Notes: a model not told the origin generated them from the letters alone. Shown: positions 27,899 to 38,089, numbered from the stretch's first letter. The stretch: DNA of 49,020 nucleotides from Desulfarculus sp. (GCA_003605055.1 QZKP01000054.1:1-49020); one strand, 5' to 3'. A program made the numbers and translations.

Positions 27899-30340
27899 CT
27901 ACTGCTTGCCCTTTCTGCGCCGGGGGGCCGTTTTTTTGCGGCCGCGGCCCTGGGCCTTGGCCGGGGCCGGCTTGCCCACCAGGGCCAGCTCCAGCACCTG
28001 GTCCATGTGCTCCACGGTCTTGATCTGGAGCTGGCGGCGCACCTTGGCCGGCACCTCGGAGAGCTCCTTGTGGTTCTTGGCCGGCACCAGCATGGTCTTC
28101 AGGCCCGAACGCAGGGCGGCCAGGGCCTTCTCCTTGACGCCGCCCACGGGCAGCACCTTGCCGGTGAGGGTGATCTCGCCGGTCATGGCCAGGTCCTCGC
28201 GCACCGCCACCCCAGTCAGGCCGCTGATCATGGCCGTGGCGATGGTCACCCCGGCCGAGGGCCCGTCCTTGGGGATGGCCCCGCTGGGCACGTGCAAATG
28301 CAGGTCCAGGTCCTCGTAAAAGCCTTTTTTCAGGCCCAGCTCCTTGGCCCGGCTGCGGGCGTAGGACAGGGCGGCCTGGGCCGACTCGCGCATCACCTCG
28401 CCCAATTGGCCGGTGATGGTCAGGTTGCCCTTGCCCTCCACCACCGACACCTCCACCCGCAGCACCTCGCCGCCGGCGGCGGTCCAGGCCAGGCCGGTGG
28501 CCACGCCCACCTCGCCCTCGCCCCGTTCCTCCTCAGGCAGGAACTTCGGCACGCCCAGGTATTTGTGCAGATTTTGCCCGGCGATGCGGAAGGTCCCCTT
28601 GTCCCCCTCGGCCACCTTGCGGGCCGCCTTGCGGCAGACCGAGCCCAGCTCCCGCTCCAGGTTCCGCAGCCCCGCTTCGCGGGTGTAGGAGCGGATGGCC
28701 TCCAGCACCGCGCTGCGGCTGAAGCTGATCTGGCGCGGACCCAGGCCGTTTTCCTTGATTTGCCTGGGGATCAGAAACTTACGTGCGATGGCCAGCTTGT
28801 CGTCCTCGCTGTAGCCGGACAGCTCGATCACCTCCATGCGGTCCCAGAGGGCGTCGGGGATGGTCTCCTCCACGTTGGCCGTGGTGATGAACATCACCTT
28901 GGACAGATCAAAAGGCAGGTTCAGGTAGTGATCGCTGAAGGCGTAGTTCTGCTCCGGGTCCAGCACCTCCAACAGGGCGCTGGTGGGGTCGCCCCGGTAG
29001 TCCGCGCCCACCTTGTCCACCTCGTCTATCATGAACACCGGGTTGTTGGTCCCGGCCTGCTTGATGCCCTGGAGGATGCGGCCAGGCATGGCCCCGATGT
29101 AGGTGCGGCGGTGGCCGCGTATCTCGGCCTCGTCGCGCACGCCTCCCAGGCTGATGCGCACGAACTTGCGCCCCAGGGCCCGGGCGATGGAGCGGCCCAG
29201 GGAGGTCTTGCCCACCCCCGGCGGCCCGATGAAGCACAGGATGGGCCCTTTCATCTTGGGGTTGAGCTTGCGCACCGCCAGGTACTCCAGGATGCGCTCC
29301 TTGACCTTAATCAGGTCGTAGTGGTCCTCGTCCAGGATGGCCTGGGCCTTTTTCAGATCCAGGCGGTCGCGGCTGGCCGTGGACCAGGGCAGGTCGCTGA
29401 TCCAGTCCAAATAGGAGCGGATAACCGCCGCCTCGGCCGACTCGGGCTGCATCTGCTCCAGGCGGCCCAGCTGCTTGAGGGCCTCGGCGCGCACCTCGGC
29501 CGGCAGGCCCTGCTCGCTCAGGCTCTGGCGCAGGCGGCTCAGCTCCCGGTGGCGCTCGTCGGCGTCGCCCAGCTCCCGCCGGATGGCCCGCAACTGCTCG
29601 CGCAGGTAGTACTCCCGCTGGGTCTTGCTCATCTCCTCCTGGGCCTCGGACTGGATGCGGGCCTGGATGGTGGATACCTCCAGCTCGGTGCCCAGGTGCT
29701 CGTGCACCTTGCGCAGGCGCTCCAGGGGGTCCAGTTCGTTCAAGATGGCCTGGGCGGCCTTGGTCTCCAGGCGCAGGTTGGAGGCCACCAGATCGGCCAG
29801 GCGGCCGGGCTCGTCCACCGAGCTTAAGATGGCCAGCACGTCGCTGGAGAGCATGCCCCGCAGCCCCAGGATCTTTTCGCTGGCCTCGCGCACCGAGCGC
29901 ATCAGGGCCTCGCCGGCCGGCCCGGGCTGAGGCGCCTCGGCCTCGGCCAGGGGCTCCAGGGCCACCTTGAAGTAGGGCGTGGTGGCCTCCCAGGCGCTGA
30001 CCTGGGCCCGGGCCAGGCCCTGCACCAGCACCTTGAGCCGGCCGTCGGGCATCTTGAGCTGGCGCATGATGACCCCCACCGTACCCAACGGATACAGGTC
30101 CTCTGCCTCGGGGGCCTCCACGTTGGGGTCCTGCTGGGTGGCCAGGAACACGTGCTGATCCGCGGCCATGGCCGCTTCCACCGCGGCCACCGAGGCCTCG
30201 CGGGTGACGAACAGGGGCAGGATCATGTAGGGGAACACCACCGCGTCCCGGACCGGCAGCAGCGGCAGGTGGCGGGGCAGCTCCTCCTCCTCCGGCGGGG
30301 CGGCGGAGTTCAGCTCGTCGTCATTCCTGCGGCGGGGCAC
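27899..30340 (-). CDS. lon: ATP-dependent protease Lon
   Basis: An 813-residue Lon (LonA). The N-terminal substrate domain starts [21 protein letters not shown], Walker A is [11 protein letters not shown], Walker B lies in [11 protein letters not shown], and the Ser/Lys dyad is KDGPSAGVT and [14 protein letters not shown]. The tail is very basic ([15 protein letters not shown]), which may help DNA binding. The frame runs up to a TTG at 30373, but the GTG at 30340 lies six bases after GGGAGG and gives the usual short lead before the substrate domain. It forms an operon with larC. Confidence 0.95.
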   Translation of the reverse strand: MPRRRNDDELNSAAPPEEEELPRHLPLLPVRDAVVFPYMILPLFVTREASVAAVEAAMAADQHVFLATQQDPNVEAPEAEDLYPLGTVGVIMRQLKMPDGRLKVLVQGLARAQVSAWEATTPYFKVALEPLAEAEAPQPGPAGEALMRSVREASEKILGLRGMLSSDVLAILSSVDEPGRLADLVASNLRLETKAAQAILNELDPLERLRKVHEHLGTELEVSTIQARIQSEAQEEMSKTQREYYLREQLRAIRRELGDADERHRELSRLRQSLSEQGLPAEVRAEALKQLGRLEQMQPESAEAAVIRSYLDWISDLPWSTASRDRLDLKKAQAILDEDHYDLIKVKERILEYLAVRKLNPKMKGPILCFIGPPGVGKTSLGRSIARALGRKFVRISLGGVRDEAEIRGHRRTYIGAMPGRILQGIKQAGTNNPVFMIDEVDKVGADYRGDPTSALLEVLDPEQNYAFSDHYLNLPFDLSKVMFITTANVEETIPDALWDRMEVIELSGYSEDDKLAIARKFLIPRQIKENGLGPRQISFSRSAVLEAIRSYTREAGLRNLERELGSVCRKAARKVAEGDKGTFRIAGQNLHKYLGVPKFLPEEERGEGEVGVATGLAWTAAGGEVLRVEVSVVEGKGNLTITGQLGEVMRESAQAALSYARSRAKELGLKKGFYEDLDLHLHVPSGAIPKDGPSAGVTIATAMISGLTGVAVREDLAMTGEITLTGKVLPVGGVKEKALAALRSGLKTMLVPAKNHKELSEVPAKVRRQLQIKTVEHMDQVLELALVGKPAPAKAQGRGRKKTAPRRRKGKQ

Positions 30341-30420
30341 CTGGGGCCTCCCTGGACAGGAGAATTTGGCCAACCTGGGTCATCTGCCAAAAACCTATCT
30401 CTTTATGGGGCGGATGCGCA

Positions 30421-30448
30421 ATCCTAACAAACCTGCCCCGCCTGTCAA
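30421..30448 (-). promoter_or_regulatory. sigma-70 promoter of lon-larC
   Basis: On the minus strand TTGACA (30448-30443), a 16-base spacer and TAGGAT (30426-30421). The leader would be about 75 bases to the GTG at 30340. No heat-shock promoter or CIRCE-type repeat is visible. The remaining gap to the divergent kinase gene (30449-30610) shows nothing definite. Confidence 0.6.
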
Positions 30449-30610
30449 CCAGCCGCCGCCCGGGCTAGCCGGCCCGGCCCCCAGAGGTGGCCGGTGGTTG
30501 CGGCAAATGGTTTTTTACAATAAATCCTAGGGTGTTTACTTCCAGCATCCGTCGTGCCAAGCTGAGGTGTCGCGGTCAGAAAACGGCCTCGGCCCGCCAA
30601 AGGACGGCCC

Positions 30611-33082
30611 ATGCGCCTGCGCATCATATTACTGACCCTGTCCCTGTTGGCCCTGGTCTCCACGGCCGCGGGCGCCATGTACTACTATTACTCCCTGCGC
30701 GAATCCGCGGTGGCCCAGGCCCACCGCCAGGCGGCCTCCCGGGCCCAGATGCTCACCAACCAGATATCGGGCTTTCTGTCCCAAAACCAGAAGCCGGCCG
30801 CGGCCCTGGCCAGCCTGCACGAGATGCAGCAGGCCCTGCTCAACCCCCGCGACGACGAGGCCCTGGACCAGGCCAACGCGGTGCTGGACAAGTTCCAGCG
30901 GACCCTGGGCGTGGACGTCTGCTACCTGATGGACGCCACCGGGCTCACCATCGCCTCCTCCAACCGCAAATCGGCCGACACCTTCGTGGGGCACAATTTC
31001 TCCTTCCGGCCTTATTACCAGAACGCCATCGCCGGCAAAGTGGCCAAATACCTGGCCCTGGGCACCACATCTAAAAAGCGAGGCGCCTACTACAGCCACC
31101 CGGTGCGCGGCCCCGGGGGCGGCCCGCCCATAGGGGTGGCGGTCATCAAGGCCCCCATCCGCCTGCTGGAGAAAACCGTCATCCAGCCCGGCGAGGGCGT
31201 CACCCTGCTGGTGGGGCCTCACGGCGTGATCTTCAGCACCAGCCGCCCCCAGTGGCTCTCGCACACCCTGTGGGACGCGCCCCTGGAGGAGTGGGAGGCC
31301 ATCGCCCGCACCCGGCAGTTTGGGGAGGGGCCCTGGCCCTGGACCGGCCTGACCCGCCGGGGCGAGCACCTGGTGGTTGACCAGAAGGGCCGCGAGTACC
31401 TGTTCTACGCCGCCCCCCTGGCCATCTTCCCGCGCTGGCGGGTGGTTTACCTGCGCGACATGGCCGAGGTGGTCCGGGGGGCCTGGCAGCCCTTTGTGCG
31501 CACCACCGGCGTGGCCGTGCTGGGGCTGTGCCTGTTCGCCGGGCTGTCGGTCTATTTCCTCTACCGCAAGGCCAGCCAGGAGATCCTGCGCCGGCGGGTG
31601 GCCGAGCAGGATCTGCGGCGCAGCGAGGAGCGCTACCGCGGGCTGTACCACAACACCCCGGCCCTGCTGCACTCCATAGACACCAGCGGCCGCCTGGTGG
31701 ACGTGAGCGACTACTGGATGGAGGCCCTGGGCTACAGCAGCCAGGAGGTGATCGGCCGCCGGCTCACCGACTTTCTGACCCCCGAATCGCGCCGCCGGGC
31801 CGAGCAGGAGGTGCTGCCCGGCTTTTTCCGCCAAGGCTTCTGCAAGGACGTCTCCTACCAGTTCATCAAAAAGGACGGCTCGGTGGTGGAGGTGCTGCTC
31901 TCGGCCATCGCCGAGCGGGACGAGGCCGGGCGCATCGTAAAGTCCCTGGCGGTGCTCTCGGACGTGACCACCCTCAAGCGCACCGAGGAGGAGCTGCGGC
32001 GGGCCCAAGAGAAGCTGAGCCAGCACTCCCGGGACCTGGAGCGCCAGGTGCGCCAGCGCACCCGGGAGATCACCAGCTTCCTGCGCTACACGCCGGCGGT
32101 GGTGTACATGAAGGACGCCCAGGGTCACTATGTGATGGTCAACTCCCGCTTTGAGGAGATGTGCGGCCTGGACACCGAGCAGCTCTGGGGCAAGACCGTG
32201 CAGGAGGTCTTCCCGCCGGCGGTGGCCGCTCAGTTCCAGGCCAATGACCAGCGGGTGCTGGAGAGCAAGCGGCCCTATCAGGTGGAGGAGCGCGTGCCTC
32301 ACGGCGGCGAGGAGTACACCTACCTTTCGGTGCGCTTCCCCATCATAGACGAGGGCGGCCAGGTCTCGCGCCTGTGCGGCATCATGGTCAACATCACCGA
32401 CCTGCAAAGGGCCCAGGAGAAGCTCCGGCGCCTGTCCGGGAGCATCATGGCCAGCCAGGAAAAGGAGCGCAACGCCATCGCCCGCGAGCTGCACGACGAA
32501 CTGGGCCAGGTGCTCACCGCCCTGCGCATGGACGCGGTCTGGCTGCGCCGGCACCTGGAGGGGGCCGACGCCAAGGCCCAAGCCCGGGCCGAGAACATGT
32601 GCGCGGTCATTGACCAGACCATCAGCGAGGTGCGGGGCATCGCCACCCGGCTGCGGCCGCCGGCCCTGGACGACCTGGGCCTGGTGGACGCCCTGGAGTG
32701 GCACACCGCCGAATTCGAGCGGCGCACCGGCATCGCCTGCGTCTTCACCCACGCCCAGGTGCCGCCGGTGGGCGACACCATCGCCATCGCCGCCTACCGG
32801 GTGGCCCAGGAGGCCCTGACCAACGTGGCCCGTCACTCCGGGGCCAGCAACGTGGACGTGGCCCTGCGCAGCGATGACGGCCGCCTGGAGCTGTCGGTGG
32901 TGGACAACGGCGCCGGCTTCGCGGCCGAAAGGCTCAGCGAGCGCGAGGGGTTGGGCATCGCGGGCATGCGCGAGCGCGCCAGCCTGGCCGGCGGCGAGCT
33001 GAGTCTGCGTTCGCGGCCGGGCCAGGGCACCGAGGTGATCCTGCGCCTGCCCCTGGACCAGCCAAGGGGAGGAGTGCATTGA
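30611..33082 (+). CDS. membrane sensor histidine kinase (Cache, two PAS, HisKA_3)
   Basis: An 823-residue kinase. Membrane segments at about residues 5-25 and 298-318 flank a periplasmic double-Cache domain (SADTFVGHNFSFRPYYQNAI resembles DctB-like sensors). PAS domains follow at about 350-465 (RYRGLYHNTPALLHSID) and 490-605 (FLRYTPAVVYMKDAQGHYV), joined by a coiled coil. The NarX-type dimerisation domain has the phospho-His in ERNAIARELHDELGQ (about 628), and the ATPase has NVARHSGASN and DNGAGF. It shares four bases with the response-regulator gene. Cache sensors of this type often read carboxylic acids, which fits the TRAP transporter downstream (inference). Confidence 0.9.
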   Translation: MRLRIILLTLSLLALVSTAAGAMYYYYSLRESAVAQAHRQAASRAQMLTNQISGFLSQNQKPAAALASLHEMQQALLNPRDDEALDQANAVLDKFQRTLGVDVCYLMDATGLTIASSNRKSADTFVGHNFSFRPYYQNAIAGKVAKYLALGTTSKKRGAYYSHPVRGPGGGPPIGVAVIKAPIRLLEKTVIQPGEGVTLLVGPHGVIFSTSRPQWLSHTLWDAPLEEWEAIARTRQFGEGPWPWTGLTRRGEHLVVDQKGREYLFYAAPLAIFPRWRVVYLRDMAEVVRGAWQPFVRTTGVAVLGLCLFAGLSVYFLYRKASQEILRRRVAEQDLRRSEERYRGLYHNTPALLHSIDTSGRLVDVSDYWMEALGYSSQEVIGRRLTDFLTPESRRRAEQEVLPGFFRQGFCKDVSYQFIKKDGSVVEVLLSAIAERDEAGRIVKSLAVLSDVTTLKRTEEELRRAQEKLSQHSRDLERQVRQRTREITSFLRYTPAVVYMKDAQGHYVMVNSRFEEMCGLDTEQLWGKTVQEVFPPAVAAQFQANDQRVLESKRPYQVEERVPHGGEEYTYLSVRFPIIDEGGQVSRLCGIMVNITDLQRAQEKLRRLSGSIMASQEKERNAIARELHDELGQVLTALRMDAVWLRRHLEGADAKAQARAENMCAVIDQTISEVRGIATRLRPPALDDLGLVDALEWHTAEFERRTGIACVFTHAQVPPVGDTIAIAAYRVAQEALTNVARHSGASNVDVALRSDDGRLELSVVDNGAGFAAERLSEREGLGIAGMRERASLAGGELSLRSRPGQGTEVILRLPLDQPRGGVH

Positions 33083-33717
33083 TCCGGGTCCTGCTGGCCG
33101 ACGACCACGGCATGGTGCGGGCCGGCCTGCGCAGCCTCATCGAGGAGACCGGCGACCTGGCGGTGCAGGCCGAGGCCGCCGACGGCCGCGAGGCCATCCG
33201 CCTGGCGCTTACCCAGCCGGTGGACGTGGCGGTGGTGGACATCTCCATGCCCGGCATGGACGGCCTGGAGGTGATCAGCCAGCTCAAGGCCCAGCGCCCA
33301 GAGCTGCCCATACTGGTGCTGACCATGCACGAGGAGGAGCAGTACGTGGTGCGCACCATCTCCGCCGGGGCCAAGGGCTACATCACCAAGCGCTCGGCGC
33401 CCGAGCAACTGGTCAAGGCCATCCGCCAGCTCCACGCCGGCGGCCGCTACCTGAGCGACCAGGCCGCGGAGCTGCTGGCCCTGCGGGTGGCCCGCGGCCA
33501 AGGCGGGGCCTCGCCCCTGGACGGCCTGTCCAACCGGGAGTTGCAGGTGCTCAGGGCCCTGGCCTTGGGCCAGACCAACCGCGAGATAGCCGAGGCCTTC
33601 CACATCAGCGTCAAGACCGTGGACACCTACCGCTTCCGCCTGCTCAAGAAGCTGGGCCTGCGCAACAACGCCGAGCTGTCCCGCTTCGCCACGGCCCAGG
33701 GCCTGGTGGAGTCCTGA
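33079..33717 (+). CDS. LuxR/NarL-family response regulator
   Basis: A 212-residue regulator. The receiver domain has DD at 8-9, the phospho-acceptor Asp54 (VAVVDISMPGMDG) and Lys in YITKRSAPEQL. The C-terminal LuxR helix-turn-helix is LSNRELQVLRALALGQTNREIAEAFHISVKTVDTY. The start is a TTG overlapping the kinase stop, after GGGGAGGAG. It is the obvious partner of the kinase and may control the TAXI-TRAP genes beginning 263 bases downstream. Confidence 0.93.
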   Translation: MIRVLLADDHGMVRAGLRSLIEETGDLAVQAEAADGREAIRLALTQPVDVAVVDISMPGMDGLEVISQLKAQRPELPILVLTMHEEEQYVVRTISAGAKGYITKRSAPEQLVKAIRQLHAGGRYLSDQAAELLALRVARGQGGASPLDGLSNRELQVLRALALGQTNREIAEAFHISVKTVDTYRFRLLKKLGLRNNAELSRFATAQGLVES

Positions 33718-33980
33718 AGCCGTAGTCAAGAGCTTGTAAGAAAAACTTTGACAGGAAAATCAGAGTAATTTGAATTTACTTGGCTCTTTGCTTTTTTATA
33801 TCCTAATAGTGGGTTTGCTTCTCTCTCTTATGCTTTAAGCAATTAATATTTCTCCTGCAGCCCCTGTTTGGCTTCGGGAAAGATTTTTGTTTGCAATGGC
33901 TTGTGGTTCTGAGTCGGACGGCCTGAGCGCCAGACGGCTGTTAGGGACCGCGTAACCAACCTGTCATAGGAGGGAACGAG
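33718..33980 (+). promoter_or_regulatory. AT-rich control region of the TAXI-TRAP genes
   Basis: A 263-base gap much richer in A+T than its surroundings, so probably a promoter region. TTGACA occurs at 33748-33753, with only a poor -10 (TGAATT at 33771). TTATAT at 33796 and several T runs follow. I found no clear sigma-54 element or repeated operator. The ribosome-binding site TAGGAGGGA of the binding-protein gene closes it. Confidence 0.4.
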
Positions 33981-34967
33981 ATGAAGAAGGTTTTGTTGCT
34001 TGGTCTGGTCGCCAGCCTGGTTTTAGGCCTGGGCATGCTGCCGGCGCCGGCCGTGGCCAAAGAGTACAAGATCAAGATCGGCGGCGGCCCCACCGGCGGC
34101 ACCTTTAACGTCTTCACCAACGCCATGGCGGTTTACCTGCCCAAGAAGATACCCGGCCTGACCGCCACCTCGGTGGGCTCCGGCGGCTCGGTGGAGAACC
34201 TCAAGCGGACCTCCCGCGGCGAGAGCGACTTCGGCATCGCCTACTCCGTGGACTCTGCCCTGGGCTGGCAAGGCAAGCTGCCCAAGGACGCCAATAAGTA
34301 CCAGGACCTTAGGATGGTGGGCTACCTCTACGGCGCGCCGGCCCAGTTGGTGGTGCGGGCCGACAGCAAATTCAAGAGCGCCTCCGACCTCAAGGGCAAG
34401 CGCGTGGCCGTGGGCAACGCCGGCTCGGGCGCGGCGGCCAGCGCCGAGCGCTTCTTCCGCCACATCGGCGTGTGGGACAAGTTCAAGCCGACCTTCATGG
34501 GCTACTCCGCCGCGGCCAGCGCCTTCAAGGACAACAAGATCGACGCCTTCTGGGTCCTGGTGGGCCCGCCCAACCGCAGCGTCATCGAGGCCTCGGTGCA
34601 GGTGAAGATCCGCCTGCTCGACGTGGGCGTGGACGCCGAGAAGACCGGCTTCTACAAGGCCTATGCCTACTCCCCCACCGTCATCCCGGCCGGCATGTAC
34701 GGCAAGGGCATGCCCGCGGTGAAGTCCTTCCAGGACAGCGCCATGCTGGTCGCCAACGCCAAGCTGCCCGCGGACCTGGTCTATGCCATCACCAAGACTC
34801 TGTGGTCCAAGGAGGGCATGATGACCATGGTGACGGCCAAAAAGCTCTTCGCCGAGATGAGCCTGGAAAACGGCTTCAGGGGCGCCTCCGTGATGCTGCA
34901 CCCCGGCGCCGTGAAGTTCTGGAAGGAGCAGGGCAAGAAGATCCCGGCTAACCTGATGCCTAAGTAA
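33981..34967 (+). CDS. TAXI family TRAP transporter substrate-binding protein
   Basis: A 328-residue periplasmic protein with a signal peptide (cleavage near PAPAVA). IGGGPTGGTFNVFTNAMAVYL and ATSVGSGGSVENLKR are the TAXI signature, and SASDLKGKRVAVGNAGSGAAASAERFF continues the binding fold. It captures a solute, most likely an organic acid or amino acid, and delivers it to the fused TRAP permease encoded next. The ATG follows AGGAGGGAACG. The ligand cannot be read from sequence. Confidence 0.92.
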   Translation: MKKVLLLGLVASLVLGLGMLPAPAVAKEYKIKIGGGPTGGTFNVFTNAMAVYLPKKIPGLTATSVGSGGSVENLKRTSRGESDFGIAYSVDSALGWQGKLPKDANKYQDLRMVGYLYGAPAQLVVRADSKFKSASDLKGKRVAVGNAGSGAAASAERFFRHIGVWDKFKPTFMGYSAAASAFKDNKIDAFWVLVGPPNRSVIEASVQVKIRLLDVGVDAEKTGFYKAYAYSPTVIPAGMYGKGMPAVKSFQDSAMLVANAKLPADLVYAITKTLWSKEGMMTMVTAKKLFAEMSLENGFRGASVMLHPGAVKFWKEQGKKIPANLMPK

Positions 34968-34980
34968 GCACCCGTGCAGG

Positions 34981-35116
34981 CCGGCGGGGTGTGTGGCCGC
35001 ACCCCGCCGGCGGGGCGGACATATCCCCTGGCCGCCCCGCCTAGCGCCCCTGGACGGATAACCTTAGTCAGCCTGCCAAACCAGGGAGGGGAAGGGCCCG
35101 GGCTCTTCCCCTCTTT
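34981..35116 (+). promoter_or_regulatory. three consecutive hairpins between binding protein and permease genes
   Basis: Perfect stems: CCGGCGGGGTG/CACCCCGCCGG (34981-34991 with 35000-35010), CGGGGCGG/CCGCCCCG (35011-35018 with 35032-35039), and GAGGGGAAG/CTTCCCCTC (35086-35094 with 35105-35113) followed by TTT. They probably stop part of the transcription and guard the upstream mRNA from 3' decay, making binding protein more abundant than permease. Confidence 0.6.
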
Positions 35117-35168
35117 GGTGGTCCAGCGGCCAGTGCGAACCCAACCCCTTTTTTGATGAGGGACTAAC

Positions 35169-37559
35169 ATGAGCGAGGCAGTGCCCGAGGCGGTCAACCA
35201 AGAAAAGCTCCAGGAGCTGGTCCAGAAGGAGGCCAAGGCCGGCCGCAGCATGACGGGCTTCTGGCGATACCTCACGGCGGCCATGGGCATATTCATGGTG
35301 GCTTTCTACCTCTACTGCGCCGCCGAGCCGGTGGACACCCAGTACTTCCTGGGCCTGTACGTCCTGCTCACCTACGTGATGGTGTTTCTCAACTACCCCA
35401 TCACCACCAGCAGCGATAGCGCCTTCACCGCCCTGCTGGACGGGCTGATACCCTGGTTCACCCTGGCCGTGACCGCCTACTTCATCGTCGTGATGGGGGC
35501 CGGCGAGGCGGCGGGCAAGCAGTTGATGCGCTCCACCGCCTTCAACGTGGGCTTCGGCGCCGCGGCCCTGGCGGCTATGTTGGCCACCTTCCCCCTCTGG
35601 CGCCGGCCCAACCCGGGCCGGCCCAGCCTGATGGACCTGGTCCTGGCGGCCCTGGCGGTGGTGGTGGTGGGCTACTTCATCAAGGAGTACGAGGCCCTCA
35701 ACTACCGCATGGGCTCCGAAACCCCCCTGGACACGGCCGTGGCCGTGGTGGGCCTGTTCGTCTCCATCGAGGTGGCCCGGCGGGTGCTGGGCTGGTCCAT
35801 GACCATCGTTGGCCTGCTCTTCATCGCCTACGCCTTCTGGGGCGATCTGCTGGCCAACGTGCCGGTGCTCAACGTCTTCGCCCACACCGGCTTCGACATC
35901 GACCGGGCCATGAACCATATGTTCTACAAGCAGGAGGGCGTGTTCGGCATCATGGCCACCGTGCTGGTGACCTACGTGATCCTGTTCATCTTCTTCGGCT
36001 CCTTCCTCAAGTCCTCCGGCGCCTCCCGCTTCTTCCTGGATCTGCCCATGGCCCTGGCCGGCCGCACCGTGGGCGGCCCGGCCAAGGTGGCGGTGATCGC
36101 CTCGGGCTTCTTCGGCTCGGTCTCCGGCTCGGCCATCGCCAACACCGTCTCCACCGGCGCCTTCACCATCCCCCTGATGAAGAAGGCCGGCTTCCGGCCC
36201 CACGTGGCCGGGGCCATCGAGCCTTCGGCCAGCATCGGCGGCATGTTCATGCCGCCCATCATGGGGGCGGGCGGCTTCATCATGGCCGAGATGACGCGCA
36301 TCCCCTATGTGGACATCATGCTCATGGCCATCTTCCCGGCCGTGATCTACTTCATGTCGGTGTACGTGATGATCCACTACGAGGCCAAGCGCTACGGCCT
36401 GGTGGGCATCCAGGACCCCAACGCCCCCACCGCCTGGCAGATACTCAAGCGCGAATGGTACATGTCCGCGCCCCTGGTGATCATCGTGGTGCTGATGCTC
36501 CTGGGCTACTCGCCGGGCATGGCCGCCTTCTGGGCCGTGGTGGGTTGCAGCGTCATCATGCTGGCCTTCACGGCCAAGGACATCTTCCAAGGTTCCCAGG
36601 GCGGCGCGGCCGACAAGGTGGCGCGCACCGCCGGCACCTTCGGCAAGAACGTGCTGTCCACCATGGTGGACGGGGCCAACAGCACCATCATCATCGGGGC
36701 CACGGTGGGCGTGATCGGCATCATCGTGGGCACCATCCAGCTAACCGGCATCGGACTGAAGTTCTCCCAGATCATCATCGAGCTGTCCTTCGGCAACCTC
36801 ATCGTGGCCATCGTGCTCATCGGCTTGGCCTCTCTGGTGCTGGGCATGGGCGTGCCAGTCACCGCGGCCTACCTGATCACCATCGTGCTGGTCATCGGCG
36901 TGCTGCCGGACATGATCTCGCGCACCCTGTGGGGGGTCACCTGGAACGACCTGCAGGTGCCCCTGGGCAGCCTGGGGGCCGACGACCCGCAACGATTTTT
37001 GATAACGGCCAAGATGGCCTGGGCGGTCCTGGCCAGCCACATGCTCGTATATTGGTTCAGCCAGGACTCCAACATCACCCCGCCGGTGTGCGTGGCGGCC
37101 TACGCCGGGGCTGCCATCGCCGGCTCCGACCCCTGGAAGACCGGCTGGACCTCCTTCAAGTTCGCCAAGATGCTCTACGTAGGGCCCTTCCTCTTCGCCC
37201 TGACCCCGGCCTTCCTGCTGGGCGGTCCGGACCACTTCGTCCCCTGGTACGACGTGATCCTGGACATGATCACCATCGTCCTGGGCACCATCGCCTTCGG
37301 CAGCCTGACCATGGGCTACATGCTCTGCCCCACCAGCATCGTGGAGTGGTTCATCTTCGCCCTGGCCACCCTGCTGCTATTCTTCCCGCAGGCCTTCCCG
37401 CTCATCACCGGCCTCAAGGTCCACCCCACCATCGTGGACCTGCTGGGTGTCGCGCTGTGGGTGCTGGTGTACTTCATGCAAAAGTTCCGCATCAAGCGCA
37501 ACCCCAGCCTGACCCTGCCCATAACCGAGCGGCGCAGGCTTAAGGAGAGGACGGCATGA
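35169..37559 (+). CDS. TRAP transporter permease, fused DctQ/DctM subunits (4TM/12TM)
   Basis: A 796-residue integral membrane protein with many hydrophobic segments. The N-terminal part (about 1-200) corresponds to the small DctQ-like subunit and the rest to the large DctM subunit, as in TAXI-type TRAP systems. FFGSVSGSAIANTVSTGAFTIPLMKKAGF and PSASIGGMFMPPIMGAGGFIMAE are DctM core signatures, repeated in the second half as LGMGVPVTAAYLI and NITPPVCVAAYAGAAIAGSDP. It imports the solute bound by the TAXI protein using a sodium or proton gradient. Its stop overlaps the usp start by four bases (ATGA). Confidence 0.94.
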   Translation: MSEAVPEAVNQEKLQELVQKEAKAGRSMTGFWRYLTAAMGIFMVAFYLYCAAEPVDTQYFLGLYVLLTYVMVFLNYPITTSSDSAFTALLDGLIPWFTLAVTAYFIVVMGAGEAAGKQLMRSTAFNVGFGAAALAAMLATFPLWRRPNPGRPSLMDLVLAALAVVVVGYFIKEYEALNYRMGSETPLDTAVAVVGLFVSIEVARRVLGWSMTIVGLLFIAYAFWGDLLANVPVLNVFAHTGFDIDRAMNHMFYKQEGVFGIMATVLVTYVILFIFFGSFLKSSGASRFFLDLPMALAGRTVGGPAKVAVIASGFFGSVSGSAIANTVSTGAFTIPLMKKAGFRPHVAGAIEPSASIGGMFMPPIMGAGGFIMAEMTRIPYVDIMLMAIFPAVIYFMSVYVMIHYEAKRYGLVGIQDPNAPTAWQILKREWYMSAPLVIIVVLMLLGYSPGMAAFWAVVGCSVIMLAFTAKDIFQGSQGGAADKVARTAGTFGKNVLSTMVDGANSTIIIGATVGVIGIIVGTIQLTGIGLKFSQIIIELSFGNLIVAIVLIGLASLVLGMGVPVTAAYLITIVLVIGVLPDMISRTLWGVTWNDLQVPLGSLGADDPQRFLITAKMAWAVLASHMLVYWFSQDSNITPPVCVAAYAGAAIAGSDPWKTGWTSFKFAKMLYVGPFLFALTPAFLLGGPDHFVPWYDVILDMITIVLGTIAFGSLTMGYMLCPTSIVEWFIFALATLLLFFPQAFPLITGLKVHPTIVDLLGVALWVLVYFMQKFRIKRNPSLTLPITERRRLKERTA

Positions 37560-38035
37560 CCTACGAGGCCATAAACAAGGTGCTGTGCGCGGTGGATTTC
37601 TCGGAGTTCACCCCCGAGACCCTGAGCCAGGCCTTCGTCTTCTGCCAGAAGTACGGGGCCGGGCTATTGGTGCTCAACGTGGTCAACGAGAAGGTCTACG
37701 AGGAGCTGGAGCGCATCAGCGGCCGCCTGCCCACCCTGAGCGGGGTGGCCGCCAGCGCCATCAGCGCCATGGAGGAGCAGCGGGCCGAGATGATGACCGA
37801 GCTGCTGGGCCGCCTCAAAGACGAAGGCCTGCCGGTCAAGGAGGTGCGCCACGCCTCGCGCATCGCGGTGGGCGTGCCCTACGAGCGCATCCTGGAGTTG
37901 GCCCAGGAGCACGGCGCGGACCTGATCATCATGGGCGCCAAGGGCCGCGCCTCCCTGAGCAAGGCCCTGCGCTTCGGCTCCACGGCCGAGAAGGTCTTCC
38001 GCCGGGCCACCTGCAAGGTGATGTTCATCCGCTGA
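37556..38035 (+). CDS. universal stress protein, UspA family
   Basis: A 159-residue Usp. It starts with VLCAVDFSEFTPE and ends with the ATP-binding pattern DLIIMGAKGRASLSKALRFGSTAEKVFRRATCKVMFI, the G-2x-G-9x-G(S/T) motif. UspA proteins encoded with TRAP transporters (TeaD in Halomonas) tune transport activity; the four-base overlap with the permease gene supports such a role here. Confidence 0.93.
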   Translation: MTYEAINKVLCAVDFSEFTPETLSQAFVFCQKYGAGLLVLNVVNEKVYEELERISGRLPTLSGVAASAISAMEEQRAEMMTELLGRLKDEGLPVKEVRHASRIAVGVPYERILELAQEHGADLIIMGAKGRASLSKALRFGSTAEKVFRRATCKVMFIR

Positions 38036-38060
38036 GCCGCGGCCGCAATTCGAAACAGAC

Positions 38061-38089
38061 GGGGCCCCCGGACGGGGGCCCCTTTATTT
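38061..38089 (+). terminator. rho-independent terminator after usp
   Basis: Perfect 9-base stem GGGGCCCCC (38061-38069) and GGGGGCCCC (38074-38082), then TTTATTT. It ends the TAXI-TRAP-usp unit, with the MBL gene convergent beyond it. Confidence 0.9.

Noticed and set aside
30341..30373. TTG at 30373 as the lon start
   Set aside because: The GTG at 30340 has GGGAGG six bases before it; the extra 11 residues are not typical of Lon.
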